A DNA stretch of 64,000 bases from Bacillota bacterium (GCA_023423335.1 JAFAFU010000030.1:186001-250000), one strand, 5' to 3'; shown: positions 1 through 9,187, counted from the stretch's first letter. The notes: generated by a model not told the origin, from the letters alone. A program made the numbers and translations.

Positions 1-755
1 TTATGAACGATGATCCGGTTCGGATGGGCTCTTTGCCAGCTGGGATTTGTATTGGTAGAGAATCTGGAATGTACGATGGCGATGGCACTCTCATAATTTA
101 CATCCTGAAGGTCTTCAAAGAAGAGGCGGAGCTGCTTTACAAGAAACATTCCCTTATAAACAATCGTACGGCTGGATAAAGAAACCACATAGGTATCATC
201 ATTGCTCTGCTCAAAGATTCTTCTGACAATATAAAGCTTCCGGTCAAAATCAACTCCATGTTTGACCTTGGCCGGTTTCTTAATAAAACATTGCAGGATG
301 GAGGGCATGCAGGCAATGGCCCGCTCCCCCAAGGTCTGCGGACGGGTGGGCACCTCTCTCCAGCCCAGGAATTTGAGACCTTCCTTTTCTACAATGATTT
401 CAAACATTTTCTTTGCCTGATTACGGCAGAGCTCATCCTGAGGGAAGAAGAACATTCCCACGCCGTATTCCCTCTCGGCGCCCAGATCAAATCCTAAGGG
501 CTTTACTATCCGGGAGAAAAATTTGTGGGATATCTGAAGAAGGATTCCGACACCGTCACCGGTCTGGCCCTGAGCATCCTTACCGGCCCGGTGTTCCAGA
601 TTTTCAACTATCTTTAAGGCATTCTCAACTGTCTCATGTGTTTTTAAACCCTTCATATGAACAACTGCGCCAATGCCACAATTATCATGTTCGAAGCTGG
701 GGTCATAAAGCCCCTGCGGAACCTGTGTAGTTTCCTCTCTCATCGTCATCTTCAT
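1..755 (-). CDS. gltB: Glutamate synthase large subunit, N-terminal part (cut by window edge)
   Basis: About 251 residues are visible and the gene runs off the left edge. The protein begins MKMTMREETT and soon reaches DNCGIGAVVHMKG; the Cys of NCGIG is the expected N-terminal nucleophile of the type 2 glutamine amidotransferase domain, left after removal of a short propeptide. Further on come EHRAGKDAQGQTGDGVG and FSTNTNPSWQRAHPNR, both hallmarks of the GltB amidotransferase domain. This domain releases ammonia from glutamine for transfer to 2-oxoglutarate. The ATG at 755 is chosen because AGAGGA lies 6 nt upstream; ATGs at 761 and 749 are alternatives. The 5' leader carries a hairpin like that of glnA. 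The synthase and FMN/FeS domains lie outside the window. Confidence 0.93.
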   Translation of the reverse strand, partial: MKMTMREETTQVPQGLYDPSFEHDNCGIGAVVHMKGLKTHETVENALKIVENLEHRAGKDAQGQTGDGVGILLQISHKFFSRIVKPLGFDLGAEREYGVGMFFFPQDELCRNQAKKMFEIIVEKEGLKFLGWREVPTRPQTLGERAIACMPSILQCFIKKPAKVKHGVDFDRKLYIVRRIFEQSNDDTYVVSLSSRTIVYKGMFLVKQLRLFFEDLQDVNYESAIAIVHSRFSTNTNPSWQRAHPNRIIVH

Positions 756-855
756 AAGCATTCCTCTTCCTTTTCTATATAATTTAAAACATCCTCTAAT
801 CTCTGTCCCTTAATTTGCGCTTGCCTTTTGCGCATTGTTTATGAGCGCAAAAAAA

Positions 856-943
856 GGGCATTTCCAGACTTATCCCCGTGAAAAGTCTACAAACGCCCTC
901 GTTTATTGGTGTTGATTATAATATATTATTTTTGATATTGCAA
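856..943 (-). promoter_or_regulatory. gltB promoter and 5'-proximal terminator-like hairpin
   Basis: On the minus strand there is a -35 TTGCAA (938-943), a 17-bp spacer and a -10 TATAAT (915-920). The predicted start of transcription is about 10 nt before a hairpin at 856-898, with outer arms GGGC and GCCC and an inner GACTT/AAGTC stem, followed by a run of Ts. It has the form of an intrinsic terminator placed at the very start of the gltB message, so it probably works as an attenuator. The glnA leader at 30449-30524 has the same design. Confidence 0.7.
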
Positions 944-1180
944 GTATAATTTAATTATATTTCACAATTCCCAAATGTTTACTCCTTAATGAAAGTGCTT
1001 CATTTCTCCCTGGGTGCCGCCGGCACGGCACCATGTATGGCATCCGATTTCGGATGATACGCCGGCTTTATAAATAATATGGCTGCTCCTGCCGATATAA
1101 GATTAAGAAGGCTGATACAAAGCCCGACATTCGTTTTATTACGGATGAAACCGATATAACCTGCAGAAAGAAGGATTTCA
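944..1180. other. Intergenic stretch with no supported gene
   Basis: Between the gltB promoter and the FliK-like gene I see no convincing gene. A minus-strand frame at 1000-1203 encodes a short hydrophobic stretch but has only a TTG start and no ribosome binding site. The plus strand holds AAGAAGGA just before the 1181 start. Confidence 0.5.
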
Positions 1181-2995
1181 ATGGATATTTCCCACTCTTC
1201 CAAATATGATTACCGATCAGGCCAGGCCAACCGGGATAAGCTTCAGGCAGAACTAAGGTCCGTACCACCCCAGGCGGCTTCCTCCGATCCGGAGCCAAAA
1301 TCGGCCGACGGAAAGGAAATCCGGATCATCCCGGCAGAAATTCCCGAAACCGTCCAGCCCTCTGCCGAGCAGACCATTGCAAAGGCCTTAAGCGCCTCGG
1401 GACTGCCGGCCACAGAGCGGACCCGTACCCTCGTCCGGGAGCTTTTAAACCATAAGCTGCCGATTGATAAACAGACCCTTCAGATGTTTGCAAAGTTGTT
1501 GGCCGCTAACCGGGAAGCTTTCCCGTTAACCTTAGTTATCATGTATAAGCACCATATTCCCCTGACTGCTTCTAATATCCGTCAATTTGAAGCTTATCAG
1601 AAGGAGAGCGGTCAGCTTCTGACGGATATCCGGAGTCTGGCCAAGAATATAACCGACCTGTTAAAAACCATGTCCCTGCCTGAAAACCCGGCTGTATCCG
1701 CTGCCAAAAGCTCAGAAAGAAGTGACAATCCCCATGGGGATGCCGGTCTAAATCCCATGACTCCCTCCGGAACTAAGATTGTCCCCGAAGATTTGACCGC
1801 TTCCGGAGACCTGAGCCGCAGTATGTCGGGAAATGCAGCCATCTCTGCTGACGGACGTTCCCCATTGGCATCCTATGATAATAGCTCTGTGGATTTCAGC
1901 CAGCAGGCCGCCAAAGCAGAAGACGGTGTTTATCCTGACGCGGTGGTTGCCTCTAATTACTTAAACAGTGATTTGCCGGCCTCTGACAAAAGCTTAACCT
2001 CCGCTCCCTTAATTCAGGAAAATACCGCCGGAACCCTTATGCCTACCGCTCCGGCGGTCTCTTCGGCTGCCGCACCGCCCGATGGTCCCGGAACCGGGCA
2101 TAGTCCCGGCAACAGTCCCGATAACAGCCCCGAAGCTGATGCCTCCGGTGATATTCTCCGCTGGCTGTCAGAAGCTCTGGCAGATTCCGGTCAAGATAAC
2201 CAGCACCCGAAGCTGTACTCAGACGGTCTGATCCATACTTTGACCAAGGGAACTCTTTATACGGAAGATAAAAATATACAACTTACGGATATCCCCTTAA
2301 AGACCGGTCTATGGAACGAAGGGCTGACTCCCTCCGTGGGAGAAGGGTTGCCCGATGCTCCTGACCGCGCCGAAGAGCTCACAGCCTATATCGAAGCGTT
2401 ACTTCATCAGAAGTGGACCCTTACTCCGGAGCAGCTATCCAAAAAGACTCCTCTGATCAAACTCTACCAAAAGCTGGAGGAGGATGTGAAAAAGCTGGAG
2501 CGTCTGCTTTCGTTCCACCGGGAGTCTGTAGAGCTTTCACAGGCAGAGAAGCCGGTTAAAAGTATCCAGGATAATCTCCGGTTTATGAAGGATTTGAACC
2601 AATTATTTTCCTATGTTCAGCTGCCGATCCAGCTAAAGGGCAGGGATATCCATGGGGAATTATACGTTTTCAACAAAAAAAATGCCCTTCGAAATAAGAA
2701 GGACATTCTAAGTGTTATACTTCATCTTGATATGGCAGAGCTTGGGCCCCTTAACATTCATTTAAAAATAGAATCGGAACGGATCCAGGCCACCTTCTCT
2801 GTGGAAGATTCTGAAGCAGGCAGCATCATCCGCAATCATCTGGCGGAATTAACAAATGCGCTGGCTAAAAAGGGCTATCAGCTTCAGGCAAGGGTTGAAA
2901 AACCGGAGCAGAAACGGGACTTTATTAAAGATATCCTGGAACAGGATGCCTCTGACCATTCTGCCGTAACCTACTCCTTTGATATCAAGGCTTAA
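1181..2995 (+). CDS. Flagellar hook-length control (FliK)-like protein
   Basis: This 604-residue protein has a long low-complexity middle rich in Ser, Pro, Ala and Asp (about 180-330). A compact C-terminal region (about 490-580) contains LHLDMAELGPLNIHLKIESE and then a helix ending ALAKKGYQLQ. That pattern matches the C-terminal Flg_hook domain of FliK, which switches export specificity when the hook is complete. The N-terminal third (proteins-in-waiting helices, about 60-170) is not recognisable to me. The ATG is preceded by AGAAGGA with a 6-nt gap. No other flagellar genes lie in the window, so it may be a stand-alone FliK-like protein. The neighbouring PilZ protein is convergent and shares the stop region. 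Confidence 0.65.
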   Translation: MDISHSSKYDYRSGQANRDKLQAELRSVPPQAASSDPEPKSADGKEIRIIPAEIPETVQPSAEQTIAKALSASGLPATERTRTLVRELLNHKLPIDKQTLQMFAKLLAANREAFPLTLVIMYKHHIPLTASNIRQFEAYQKESGQLLTDIRSLAKNITDLLKTMSLPENPAVSAAKSSERSDNPHGDAGLNPMTPSGTKIVPEDLTASGDLSRSMSGNAAISADGRSPLASYDNSSVDFSQQAAKAEDGVYPDAVVASNYLNSDLPASDKSLTSAPLIQENTAGTLMPTAPAVSSAAAPPDGPGTGHSPGNSPDNSPEADASGDILRWLSEALADSGQDNQHPKLYSDGLIHTLTKGTLYTEDKNIQLTDIPLKTGLWNEGLTPSVGEGLPDAPDRAEELTAYIEALLHQKWTLTPEQLSKKTPLIKLYQKLEEDVKKLERLLSFHRESVELSQAEKPVKSIQDNLRFMKDLNQLFSYVQLPIQLKGRDIHGELYVFNKKNALRNKKDILSVILHLDMAELGPLNIHLKIESERIQATFSVEDSEAGSIIRNHLAELTNALAKKGYQLQARVEKPEQKRDFIKDILEQDASDHSAVTYSFDIKA

Positions 2996-3345
2996 GTCTC
3001 TTTGCTGATGCGCTCATCATACTCGTCAAATATGTAGGATAACACGGTTGCCATGCCGACGAATTCACAGCCATACATGGTTGTATTCCCTTCATGAGGC
3101 TGGCTTCTGACGATTTTTATAACGCAACGCAGGGTATCCTGGCTGATAAGATTGATATTTGCATTAAAATAATAGCCGATCGGAAGTACGCTTTCCGATA
3201 TGAAGCCGATACCGGTTTTGGAGATATTGATTACCTCAATCGGAGCATGCAGGTTGCTCACCAGTACGTTATCCTGCTTATATAAATTTATGATATCTAA
3301 GGAAAGTGCAACGGGCATTCTCTTAGCTCTTCTTCTATCCTCCAT
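2992..3345 (-). CDS. PilZ-domain protein (c-di-GMP binding)
   Basis: This 117-residue protein is essentially one PilZ domain. It starts MEDRRRAKRMPVAL, supplying the Arg-rich c-di-GMP binding motif at residues 4-9, and has INISKTGIGF near residue 46, matching the (D/N)xSxxG motif. It would bind the second messenger c-di-GMP in the cytoplasm and pass the signal to a partner, possibly motility parts given the FliK-like neighbour. The start is fixed by GGAGGGATCCGT before the ATG. Its stop codon overlaps that of the FliK-like gene by 4 bp, tail to tail. Confidence 0.85.
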   Translation of the reverse strand: MEDRRRAKRMPVALSLDIINLYKQDNVLVSNLHAPIEVINISKTGIGFISESVLPIGYYFNANINLISQDTLRCVIKIVRSQPHEGNTTMYGCEFVGMATVLSYIFDEYDERISKET

Positions 3346-3543
3346 ACGGATCCCTCCTATATGTAAATTATGGTATTTCGATAAATGTATTATAACTTAA
3401 ATATGGGTGAGATACAATATAATTTTGCTGGATTTGCTGACTATCAGCCGTCAATAATACATTTATAAAACAAGTTAAAAACTACTATTTTCTTCAACAG
3501 CTTTAATCTTTTATGTTAAGCTTATCATTTTTTATTGATATTA

Positions 3544-4638
3544 TCAAAATCTGATTAAAGTTCCTTCCAGATTAAAAAGCAGGGCGTTCTCCCAATCAAA
3601 ATGAATACCCAATGTTTTTTCTTCGCACCGTTTGACGGTGCTCACCCTTGCAATAATATGGCTGCAGCAGCCTTGTACTGCAAAATGCATATAAACATCA
3701 GCGCCAGTACTTTCGCTGTACAAAAACTCTGCCAAAAGACCTCCGGCTTGTAACGAGCCGACCAAGAGATGCTCTGGTCTTATTCCCAGAACAAGGGGTT
3801 TTCCGATCAGCTTGTTTTTGAATAATTGCTGCTTGATATCCTCCGGAACGGTTACCTCCTGCTCTCCCACGTATAAGTATAGCTCCCCCTCTCGTGTTTC
3901 AAAACAGCAGGGCAGCAAATTCATCTTCGTACTGCCGATGAAGCCGGCAACGAAAGTATTGGCGGGACTGGTGTATATGGCTTCGGGCGTATCCGATTGC
4001 TGCAATATCCCTTTATCCATTACGGAGATTCTGGTTGCCATCGTCATGGCCTCAATCTGATCGTGCGTCACATAAATAAATATTGTGCCGAGCTCCTTGT
4101 GCAGGCGGGATAATTCCCCGCGCATCTGCGTACGCAAAGCGGCATCAAGGTTAGCGAGCGGCTCATCAAATAAGAATATCTTCGGACGCCTTACAATGGC
4201 TCTGCCCAGCGCGACGCGCTGCCGTTCGCCGCCGGACAGTTCGTGCGGCCTGCGCTTCAGCAGATGGGATATGTTTAAGATTTCCGCCGCCTCGTCCACC
4301 CTCCAGGCGATATCCGTTTTGCTCATTTTTCGCATCTTCAATCCGAAACCAATATTGTCGAATACCGACATATGCGGGTATATTGCATAATCCTGAAATA
4401 CCATCGCCATATCCCTGTCCTTGGGAGGCATGCCGCTGATCTTTTTGCCGTCCAGATAGATCTCCCCGCTAGTAATCTCTTCCAGTCCGGCAATCATCCG
4501 AAGCGTGGTGGTTTTCCCGCAGCCCGAAGGCCCCACAATCACCATAAATTCCTTATCGCCTATGATCAGATCAAGATTCTTGACCGCTTCCACGCCATGA
4601 TAGGTTTTCGTAAGCATTTTGAGTTCTAATTCCGGCAT
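3544..4638 (-). CDS. Carbohydrate ABC importer ATPase (MalK/UgpC/MsmK type)
   Basis: This is a 364-residue nucleotide-binding subunit. Walker A is GPSGCGKTT (about residue 37), the Q-loop lies in VFQDYAIYPHMSV, the signature is LSGGERQRVALGRA, Walker B is IFLFDEPLANLDA and the H-loop is VTHDQ. The C-terminal third (about 235-364) is the TOBE-type regulatory region typical of MalK-like proteins. It would power the two permeases encoded just upstream. I take the start at 4638 because GGGGTG sits 5 nt upstream; the adjacent ATG at 4641 also works, and the longer frame to 4713 runs into the decayed binding-protein gene. It is the last gene of the operon. Confidence 0.9.
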   Translation of the reverse strand: MPELELKMLTKTYHGVEAVKNLDLIIGDKEFMVIVGPSGCGKTTTLRMIAGLEEITSGEIYLDGKKISGMPPKDRDMAMVFQDYAIYPHMSVFDNIGFGLKMRKMSKTDIAWRVDEAAEILNISHLLKRRPHELSGGERQRVALGRAIVRRPKIFLFDEPLANLDAALRTQMRGELSRLHKELGTIFIYVTHDQIEAMTMATRISVMDKGILQQSDTPEAIYTSPANTFVAGFIGSTKMNLLPCCFETREGELYLYVGEQEVTVPEDIKQQLFKNKLIGKPLVLGIRPEHLLVGSLQAGGLLAEFLYSESTGADVYMHFAVQGCCSHIIARVSTVKRCEEKTLGIHFDWENALLFNLEGTLIRF

Positions 4639-4657
4639 CATATCACCCCACCATTTC

Positions 4658-4895
4658 TTATTGCTCTTTAAAGTATAGCATGACTCCCGCCGCCATATTT
4701 TTCGCCGCGGCATCCGCAGAAATCCCAGCCCGGGCTTTTCCCGTCTAACTCCGGCACTTCAATGGTTGAGCCCAGTGCCGTAGCATGGTCCTCTTTCGGC
4801 AATGCCCGGTCGTTTGTCTGCTTTCTTTCTGTAGAACAGCCGCTCAAAAGAACGATACCTGCGATTAGAACAGGTAAGCGCTTGAGACTTTTCAT
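4658..4895 (-). pseudogene. Decayed copy of the solute-binding lipoprotein gene
   Basis: The first 39 or so codons (MKSLKRLPVLIAGIVLLSGC and on to PKEDHAT) match the intact binding protein at 9331-10632 (MKRFKLLPVLIACIILVSGC to PKEDNAT). The sequence then jumps to ALGSTIEVPELDGKS, which in the intact protein lies more than 100 residues further on. After a second jump the DNA encodes, in another frame, ISADAAAKNMAAGVMLYFKEQ, split here as ISADAAAKNMAA and GVMLYFKEQ; the intact protein ends ISADAAAKSMAA and TMKLYFKEQ before its stop. So a full gene lost two internal pieces. It sits exactly where a binding-protein gene would be expected, between the adaptor and the ATPase. A short lipoprotein could still be made but could not bind substrate. 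Confidence 0.9.
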
Positions 4896-4900
4896 TTGAT

Positions 4901-5923
4901 TTATTCCTCCCTCAATTTAACGCGTCCGTCGTAAAGCTCCCGGTCGCTCCCCGTCACGATCCGGGCACTGAAACCCGGCTCCGTTTCCAGCGCAGCCTTG
5001 GTATCATCCTGATCCAGCACCCTCACAAAGATTTTGTAGAGCCGGTATTCATCTCCCAGGGCTCCCTGAACAGTTTCAAGCTTGAAGATGTAATCCCGGT
5101 TGCCGTCACTGTGCAGCGCGCTCAAGGGTACAAGGGTGAGATAATCGCCTGACATCTTTGTAAAGCTGACTTCAGCCAGCTGGTCAGGGGGGATATCTCC
5201 CGAGGGATCACTGATATCCGCCAGCACTACCATGTCACCGCCTGGTGCCGATTTAATCCGGCTTACATAACCGTCGAAGGTTCGGTTCAATATAGGGATG
5301 TAGATACTTAGTTTATCGTCCATCGCAAACCATGTGGCCTGCTTCTGCGTCACATTTAACGCTACCTGCAGGCCGTTCTCCACCGTGCCCACAGTAATAA
5401 GTGGCTCTGCAGCATTGGCCGTCATACCGGCTTTTGCAGCCAGCGCCGTCACATACCCATCCGCCGGAGCTGTGATAATCGAGCCATCGATTTCAGCCTG
5501 CTTCGCTTCGATTCTTCTTTCTACAGCTTCCATAGCCAGTTCATATGCTTTAGAAGAATATTGCTGTTTTGAATCCATCGTCCTTTGTTTTTCCAGCTCC
5601 AGCAGCAGTAGCTCATTTTTGAGTCCGGTTGTCTCCAGCCGGATAAGAGTTTGATCCTTTTGGACGTAGTCGCCCTCGCCCACCAGCACCTCCAGAACCT
5701 TTTGCGGTGACGGTGCATACAGGTCGTATTCTGTTTTGGCATAGGCAATCGTCTCGCAGGTGAATACCCGTTTTAGAGAACCGTATGTGGTACTGGTGTA
5801 ACTGACCGATGGGAGGTTTAGGTTGTAAAGGGTCTTTGAGAAGAAGGTCAGTATCAGGACGATAATAACGAATATGATCGTAAATACAAGACTTTTTTTT
5901 ATCGGCTTTCTATTTGATTCCAC
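4901..5923 (-). CDS. HlyD/MacA-type membrane-fusion adaptor
   Basis: This 340-residue protein has one N-terminal membrane helix (residues 10-30). A lipoyl-like half motif follows (LVGEGDYVQKDQTLIRLET, about 82-100), then a coiled-coil hairpin (about 100-145), then the second lipoyl half (SIITAPADGYVTALAAKAG). Beta-barrel segments make up the rest. This is the build of adaptors that work with efflux ABC transporters, yet here it stands in an operon for an importer, so its partner is unclear. A GTG start at 5923 overlaps the upstream permease by 14 bp and has GGAGGG about 11 nt upstream. A 77-bp copy of its 3' end survives at 10633-10709. Confidence 0.82.
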   Translation of the reverse strand: MESNRKPIKKSLVFTIIFVIIVLILTFFSKTLYNLNLPSVSYTSTTYGSLKRVFTCETIAYAKTEYDLYAPSPQKVLEVLVGEGDYVQKDQTLIRLETTGLKNELLLLELEKQRTMDSKQQYSSKAYELAMEAVERRIEAKQAEIDGSIITAPADGYVTALAAKAGMTANAAEPLITVGTVENGLQVALNVTQKQATWFAMDDKLSIYIPILNRTFDGYVSRIKSAPGGDMVVLADISDPSGDIPPDQLAEVSFTKMSGDYLTLVPLSALHSDGNRDYIFKLETVQGALGDEYRLYKIFVRVLDQDDTKAALETEPGFSARIVTGSDRELYDGRVKLREE

Positions 5924-6752
5924 TGGTTTTTATTCCCTCCATCAATTGTTTTTCTCCGTTCATGAAGATCAGCAGCATCGGCAGCATAAACACGACAGAA
6001 GCGGCAAATGCCATCTCTATAAACTGGTTGAAGAATGTAAAATACAGCGAAAGTGGCCATTTGGCGGTATCGGACAGGAAGATCATCGGTTGCTCTACCA
6101 TATTCCAGTTGTCGATAAAGCAAAGTATCGCCAGCGCCACCACGGATGTTTTGCTGAGCGGCAGCATGACGTGAAAGAACACCCGCATGTGCCCTGCGCC
6201 ATCCATATGCGCCGCTTCAATATAGCTTTTTGGTATCTGCTCCAGGTGCTGCCGAAGTAAAAAGACGCCGAACGTCGAGAATATTCCGGGCAATATGATC
6301 GATAGGTGCGTGTTCATGATACCCAGCATATCGGCGGTGAGATAGGCCGGCACCAGTGTGACCTGAAAGGGCAGCAGCATCACGACGATATAGAGGAAGA
6401 AAAGCCATTCCTTCCACCTGTTCTTCATGATCGTGAACGCATATGCTGCCAGTATGCTTATGATGACCTGACCGATTACAATGGAAACGGTCAACCGTAT
6501 GGAATTCCAGAAGTAGTCCCAATAGATGCTGTTTTGTATAAACGCCCGTTCATATTGCTCCAGTGTCACCTCGCTGGGAATCAGCTTAATGGATTTATTT
6601 GCAGCATGTTCATCTGTATACTGAACCACCTCCCAGCCGGGCATAAACGAATTAAGCACCGTCACGACCATGGGGAAAACGATGATAAACGCCAGCACGG
6701 CGAGCAGTATCATGAGTAAAACTCTCTTGGGTTTGCGTCTCAGGTTTATCAC
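5910..6752 (-). CDS. ABC importer permease, MalG type
   Basis: This is a 280-residue membrane subunit with about six transmembrane segments, the first at residues 13-35. The EAA loop reads YIEAAHMDGAGHMRVFFHVMLPLSK (about 178-202; quoted piece shortened from the family motif EAAxxDGAxxxxxFxxIxLP), which docks on the ATPase. Position and length fit the MalG-like partner of the permease at 6749-7588. The start is uncertain. A GTG at 6752 overlaps the TGA of the upstream gene (GTGA) and lies directly against GGGGAGG, which is closer than usual; translation may be coupled. Confidence 0.88.
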   Translation of the reverse strand: MINLRRKPKRVLLMILLAVLAFIIVFPMVVTVLNSFMPGWEVVQYTDEHAANKSIKLIPSEVTLEQYERAFIQNSIYWDYFWNSIRLTVSIVIGQVIISILAAYAFTIMKNRWKEWLFFLYIVVMLLPFQVTLVPAYLTADMLGIMNTHLSIILPGIFSTFGVFLLRQHLEQIPKSYIEAAHMDGAGHMRVFFHVMLPLSKTSVVALAILCFIDNWNMVEQPMIFLSDTAKWPLSLYFTFFNQFIEMAFAASVVFMLPMLLIFMNGEKQLMEGIKTSGIK

Positions 6753-7588
6753 CTCCCCAGCCGCTTCTGTGCCCTACGGTTTAAGCGGAACATTACAAGC
6801 AGAAAGATCACAAGGATCGCAGTAATGATAAAGGCGGCGGAGGTCAGACGCCCATAATCCGTGCTGCGAAACATGTTATTCATATAGTGCTGCAGCATAT
6901 AGACGCTTTCATCCGGATAAGCGCCGGTAATGAGGAAGGTCTCGCGAAATATCTTGAAGCAGTTAACGACGGACAGCACCAGCACAAAGAATATTGTCGG
7001 CCGGAGGCAGGGCACCGTGATTTCGCGGAACTTCCGGAAAGCGCCTGCTCCGTCCATCGATGCGGATTCATAGTAACTCGCGGGGATTTCGCTGAGCCCT
7101 GCGAGGTAAAGCACCATCATATAGCCGAGGTTCTTCCAGAGGTAGATAAGCGCGATGACAAATACTGCCCAGCCGCTGTGCAGAAAATCCGTTTCGGGAA
7201 TTCCCAGTATGCCGAGTATGCGGCTTATCGTCCCGCCGGGTGCGAACAGGATGGACCAGAAGATCGCCACCGATGCCACTGGCACCACAAGCGGAGAGAT
7301 ATAAGCAAGGCGGAACAAGCGGCTTTGTTCTCCGATGCTTTTTACAGCTATTGCGACGAAAAGCGGCAGTATCAGGTTTAGCGGTACGCATATCAGCAGG
7401 AACAGCAACGTATTCTTAAGTGCCATCTGAAATGCTTCGTTTTGCAGCGTATAGGCGAAGTTATATAAGCTGAATCTCCCGTCTACGTTTACAGCGTAAT
7501 AAAGGCTGCCAACAAAGGGTACAAGAAAGAAAATCAAAAAACCGATTAAGCTGGGAATAAGAAATATGTATACCGTTTTTTTTATCAT
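6749..7588 (-). CDS. ABC importer permease, MalF type
   Basis: This 279-residue protein starts MIKKTVYIFLIPSLIGFLIF and has about six membrane helices. Its EAA loop is YYESASMDGAGAFRKF followed by REITVPCLRP (about 172-198). The short N-terminus, without the large loop of enteric MalF, is usual for Firmicutes. It pairs with the MalG-type permease, with which it shares a 4-bp overlap. The start is supported by AAGGTAGGTTAAT before the ATG. Substrate cannot be read from the sequence; carbohydrate is the default for the family. Confidence 0.88.
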   Translation of the reverse strand: MIKKTVYIFLIPSLIGFLIFFLVPFVGSLYYAVNVDGRFSLYNFAYTLQNEAFQMALKNTLLFLLICVPLNLILPLFVAIAVKSIGEQSRLFRLAYISPLVVPVASVAIFWSILFAPGGTISRILGILGIPETDFLHSGWAVFVIALIYLWKNLGYMMVLYLAGLSEIPASYYESASMDGAGAFRKFREITVPCLRPTIFFVLVLSVVNCFKIFRETFLITGAYPDESVYMLQHYMNNMFRSTDYGRLTSAAFIITAILVIFLLVMFRLNRRAQKRLGR

Positions 7589-7632
7589 ATTAACCTACCT
7601 TAAGCATTTCATTGGTTGTCACTATCTTTTTG

Positions 7633-8781
7633 TTAATGAGATTTTACACCTGTAAGCGTAATAAAGCTGCCTGTTGTATCAACATATGAAAGAGTGATGC
7701 CTATCGCATCAACATCGGAATCGTCGCTAATATGATATAAGATTTTACGGTTATTGTATAAGTCCGTCGATTCTTCCTGCATTGCCGTAATATAAGCTGC
7801 GCCTGTTATTTCATTATGATCTATATTCTCATTCTTAACCACAGGCTGGAAGATAGTCGTAAAGCAGCTGATAAACAGAATAACAGCCATGGCACCGGCG
7901 GCAATCATCGCACTGGATTTTCTCCGGCATTTCAGGAAAATCCCGCGTATCCGCTTCTCTACAATTTTTTCATTATTACCAAACACCATATTCAACACAA
8001 ATTTCAGCATTCTTCCTTGCGATGACAGCTGAACCAATGAAAGAGCATAGTGTCTTTTTCGCTGATTATCCAGATCCCTTACCACCATACTATCGCAGGC
8101 GGCTTCCATATCCAAGCTGAAAAACCGGCACATCAGCCAGACTACCGGATTAAACCAATAGATAATCTCTATTATCCGCAGCAGCAAAACAACCAGATGA
8201 TCCCGGCGTTTATAATGCATTAGCTCATGCTTAATGACAAGCTCCAGCTGCTTTTCATTTAAACACTCATGAATATCCACCGGCATAACAATCTTAGGCA
8301 GGAAACCAATGGTTAGGGCGGGGGTCGTTACATTCGGGAGCATAAGCAGCTTAATGTTCTTCCTGACACCCAGCTCCTTCCGGCACAGGCTCAACATCTC
8401 TTCCATACGGGAAGAAGACTCTATACCATGTCTTTTAATTACATGCTTTATCTTTGCTATATTAACAACCATTCGTATTGATAAAAGCAGAATCCCGCCC
8501 AACCACACAATAAAGAAACAATCTGTCCATCTTGACGGGGGCTGCCTCTGTAATTGTCCATATGGTTGTAACGTATTTACAATTTCCGTCGGTATTACAA
8601 TCAGCCTGATGCCGCTGTCAATAGTAAAGGGAATACATAACCGTGCAATGGGCATGAACCAAATCACAAAATGTTGTGTCGGCGACAGTTTGTCCCTACA
8701 TATTCTCTTAATGGCAATAACAATAAAAAACAGCAAAACAGCATAAACAGATATTTCCAGTAAGCGGTTTAAATTTTCCAT
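7633..8781 (-). CDS. BlaR1-like M56 membrane metalloprotease, no penicillin-sensor domain
   Basis: This is a 382-residue membrane protein. Transmembrane segments lie near residues 8-25, 38-55, 86-108 and 293-312. The zinc motif HELMH (about 188) is followed by EAACDSMVV (about 227), the third-ligand region of the M56 family. In the BlaR1/MecR1 family such a protease senses a signal and triggers removal of the partner BlaI repressor. Here only about 60 residues follow the last helix, so the roughly 250-residue penicillin-binding sensor is absent and the signal is unknown. The gene starts 4 nt after blaI, with AAGGAATAAGGCA before the ATG, so the two are co-translated. Confidence 0.88.
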   Translation of the reverse strand: MENLNRLLEISVYAVLLFFIVIAIKRICRDKLSPTQHFVIWFMPIARLCIPFTIDSGIRLIVIPTEIVNTLQPYGQLQRQPPSRWTDCFFIVWLGGILLLSIRMVVNIAKIKHVIKRHGIESSSRMEEMLSLCRKELGVRKNIKLLMLPNVTTPALTIGFLPKIVMPVDIHECLNEKQLELVIKHELMHYKRRDHLVVLLLRIIEIIYWFNPVVWLMCRFFSLDMEAACDSMVVRDLDNQRKRHYALSLVQLSSQGRMLKFVLNMVFGNNEKIVEKRIRGIFLKCRRKSSAMIAAGAMAVILFISCFTTIFQPVVKNENIDHNEITGAAYITAMQEESTDLYNNRKILYHISDDSDVDAIGITLSYVDTTGSFITLTGVKSH

Positions 8782-8785
8782 TGCC

Positions 8786-9163
8786 TTATTCCTTTTCCGC
8801 TAATTCGTCAATTAGCGCCTTCAATTTTTCTTGGGCATCTTCCGAGAGTTGTGTATCCCGTATCATGCACAATAGAAACTTCTCCACGGTTTCTTTACTC
8901 ATTTTCCGACGCATACTGTTGCTCTCCGCTTGGATACACTCGTCCTTTTCCATCAGCGGATAGTAGAATTTTGTCCTTCCTCTTCTTTTATATCCTACAA
9001 AGCCCTTTTCACACAGTATGTTCAAATATGATGCATACGTTTGATAACTCCATTCCGCTTTATTCCCGATCGCATCAATAATTTCCGCTAATACCTGTGG
9101 CTCTCTACCCCACAGTTTATCCATCACGATCCATTCCGAAGCGGTTAAGGTTTTTTGTTCCAT
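8786..9163 (-). CDS. BlaI/MecI-family transcriptional repressor
   Basis: This 125-residue protein starts MEQKTLTASEWIVMDKLWGR and contains the winged helix expected of BlaI: a helix with EIIDAIGNKAEWSYQTYASYLNILCEKGFVGYKRRGR, then a dimerisation tail. BlaI proteins repress as dimers and are cleared after M56 signalling. The ATG at 9163 is chosen because GAGGGCAACGAT stands just before it; a longer frame to 9253 would translate the promoter. It is followed at once by the M56 gene, the classic pair. Its promoter (9210-9238) is closely copied in front of the binding-protein gene (10743-10771), suggesting both are targets. Confidence 0.9.
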   Translation of the reverse strand: MEQKTLTASEWIVMDKLWGREPQVLAEIIDAIGNKAEWSYQTYASYLNILCEKGFVGYKRRGRTKFYYPLMEKDECIQAESNSMRRKMSKETVEKFLLCMIRDTQLSEDAQEKLKALIDELAEKE

Positions 9164-9187
9164 ATCGTTGCCCTCATTATAATAATC

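Noticed and set aside
1000..1203. Minus-strand 67-codon frame with a hydrophobic stretch upstream of the FliK-like gene
   Set aside because: It has only a TTG start, no ribosome binding site, and overlaps the well-supported start at 1181.
4668..4895. A 75-residue lipoprotein as a real gene
   Set aside because: Comparison with 9331-10632 shows it to be a deletion derivative whose last part is out of frame, so I list it as a pseudogene.
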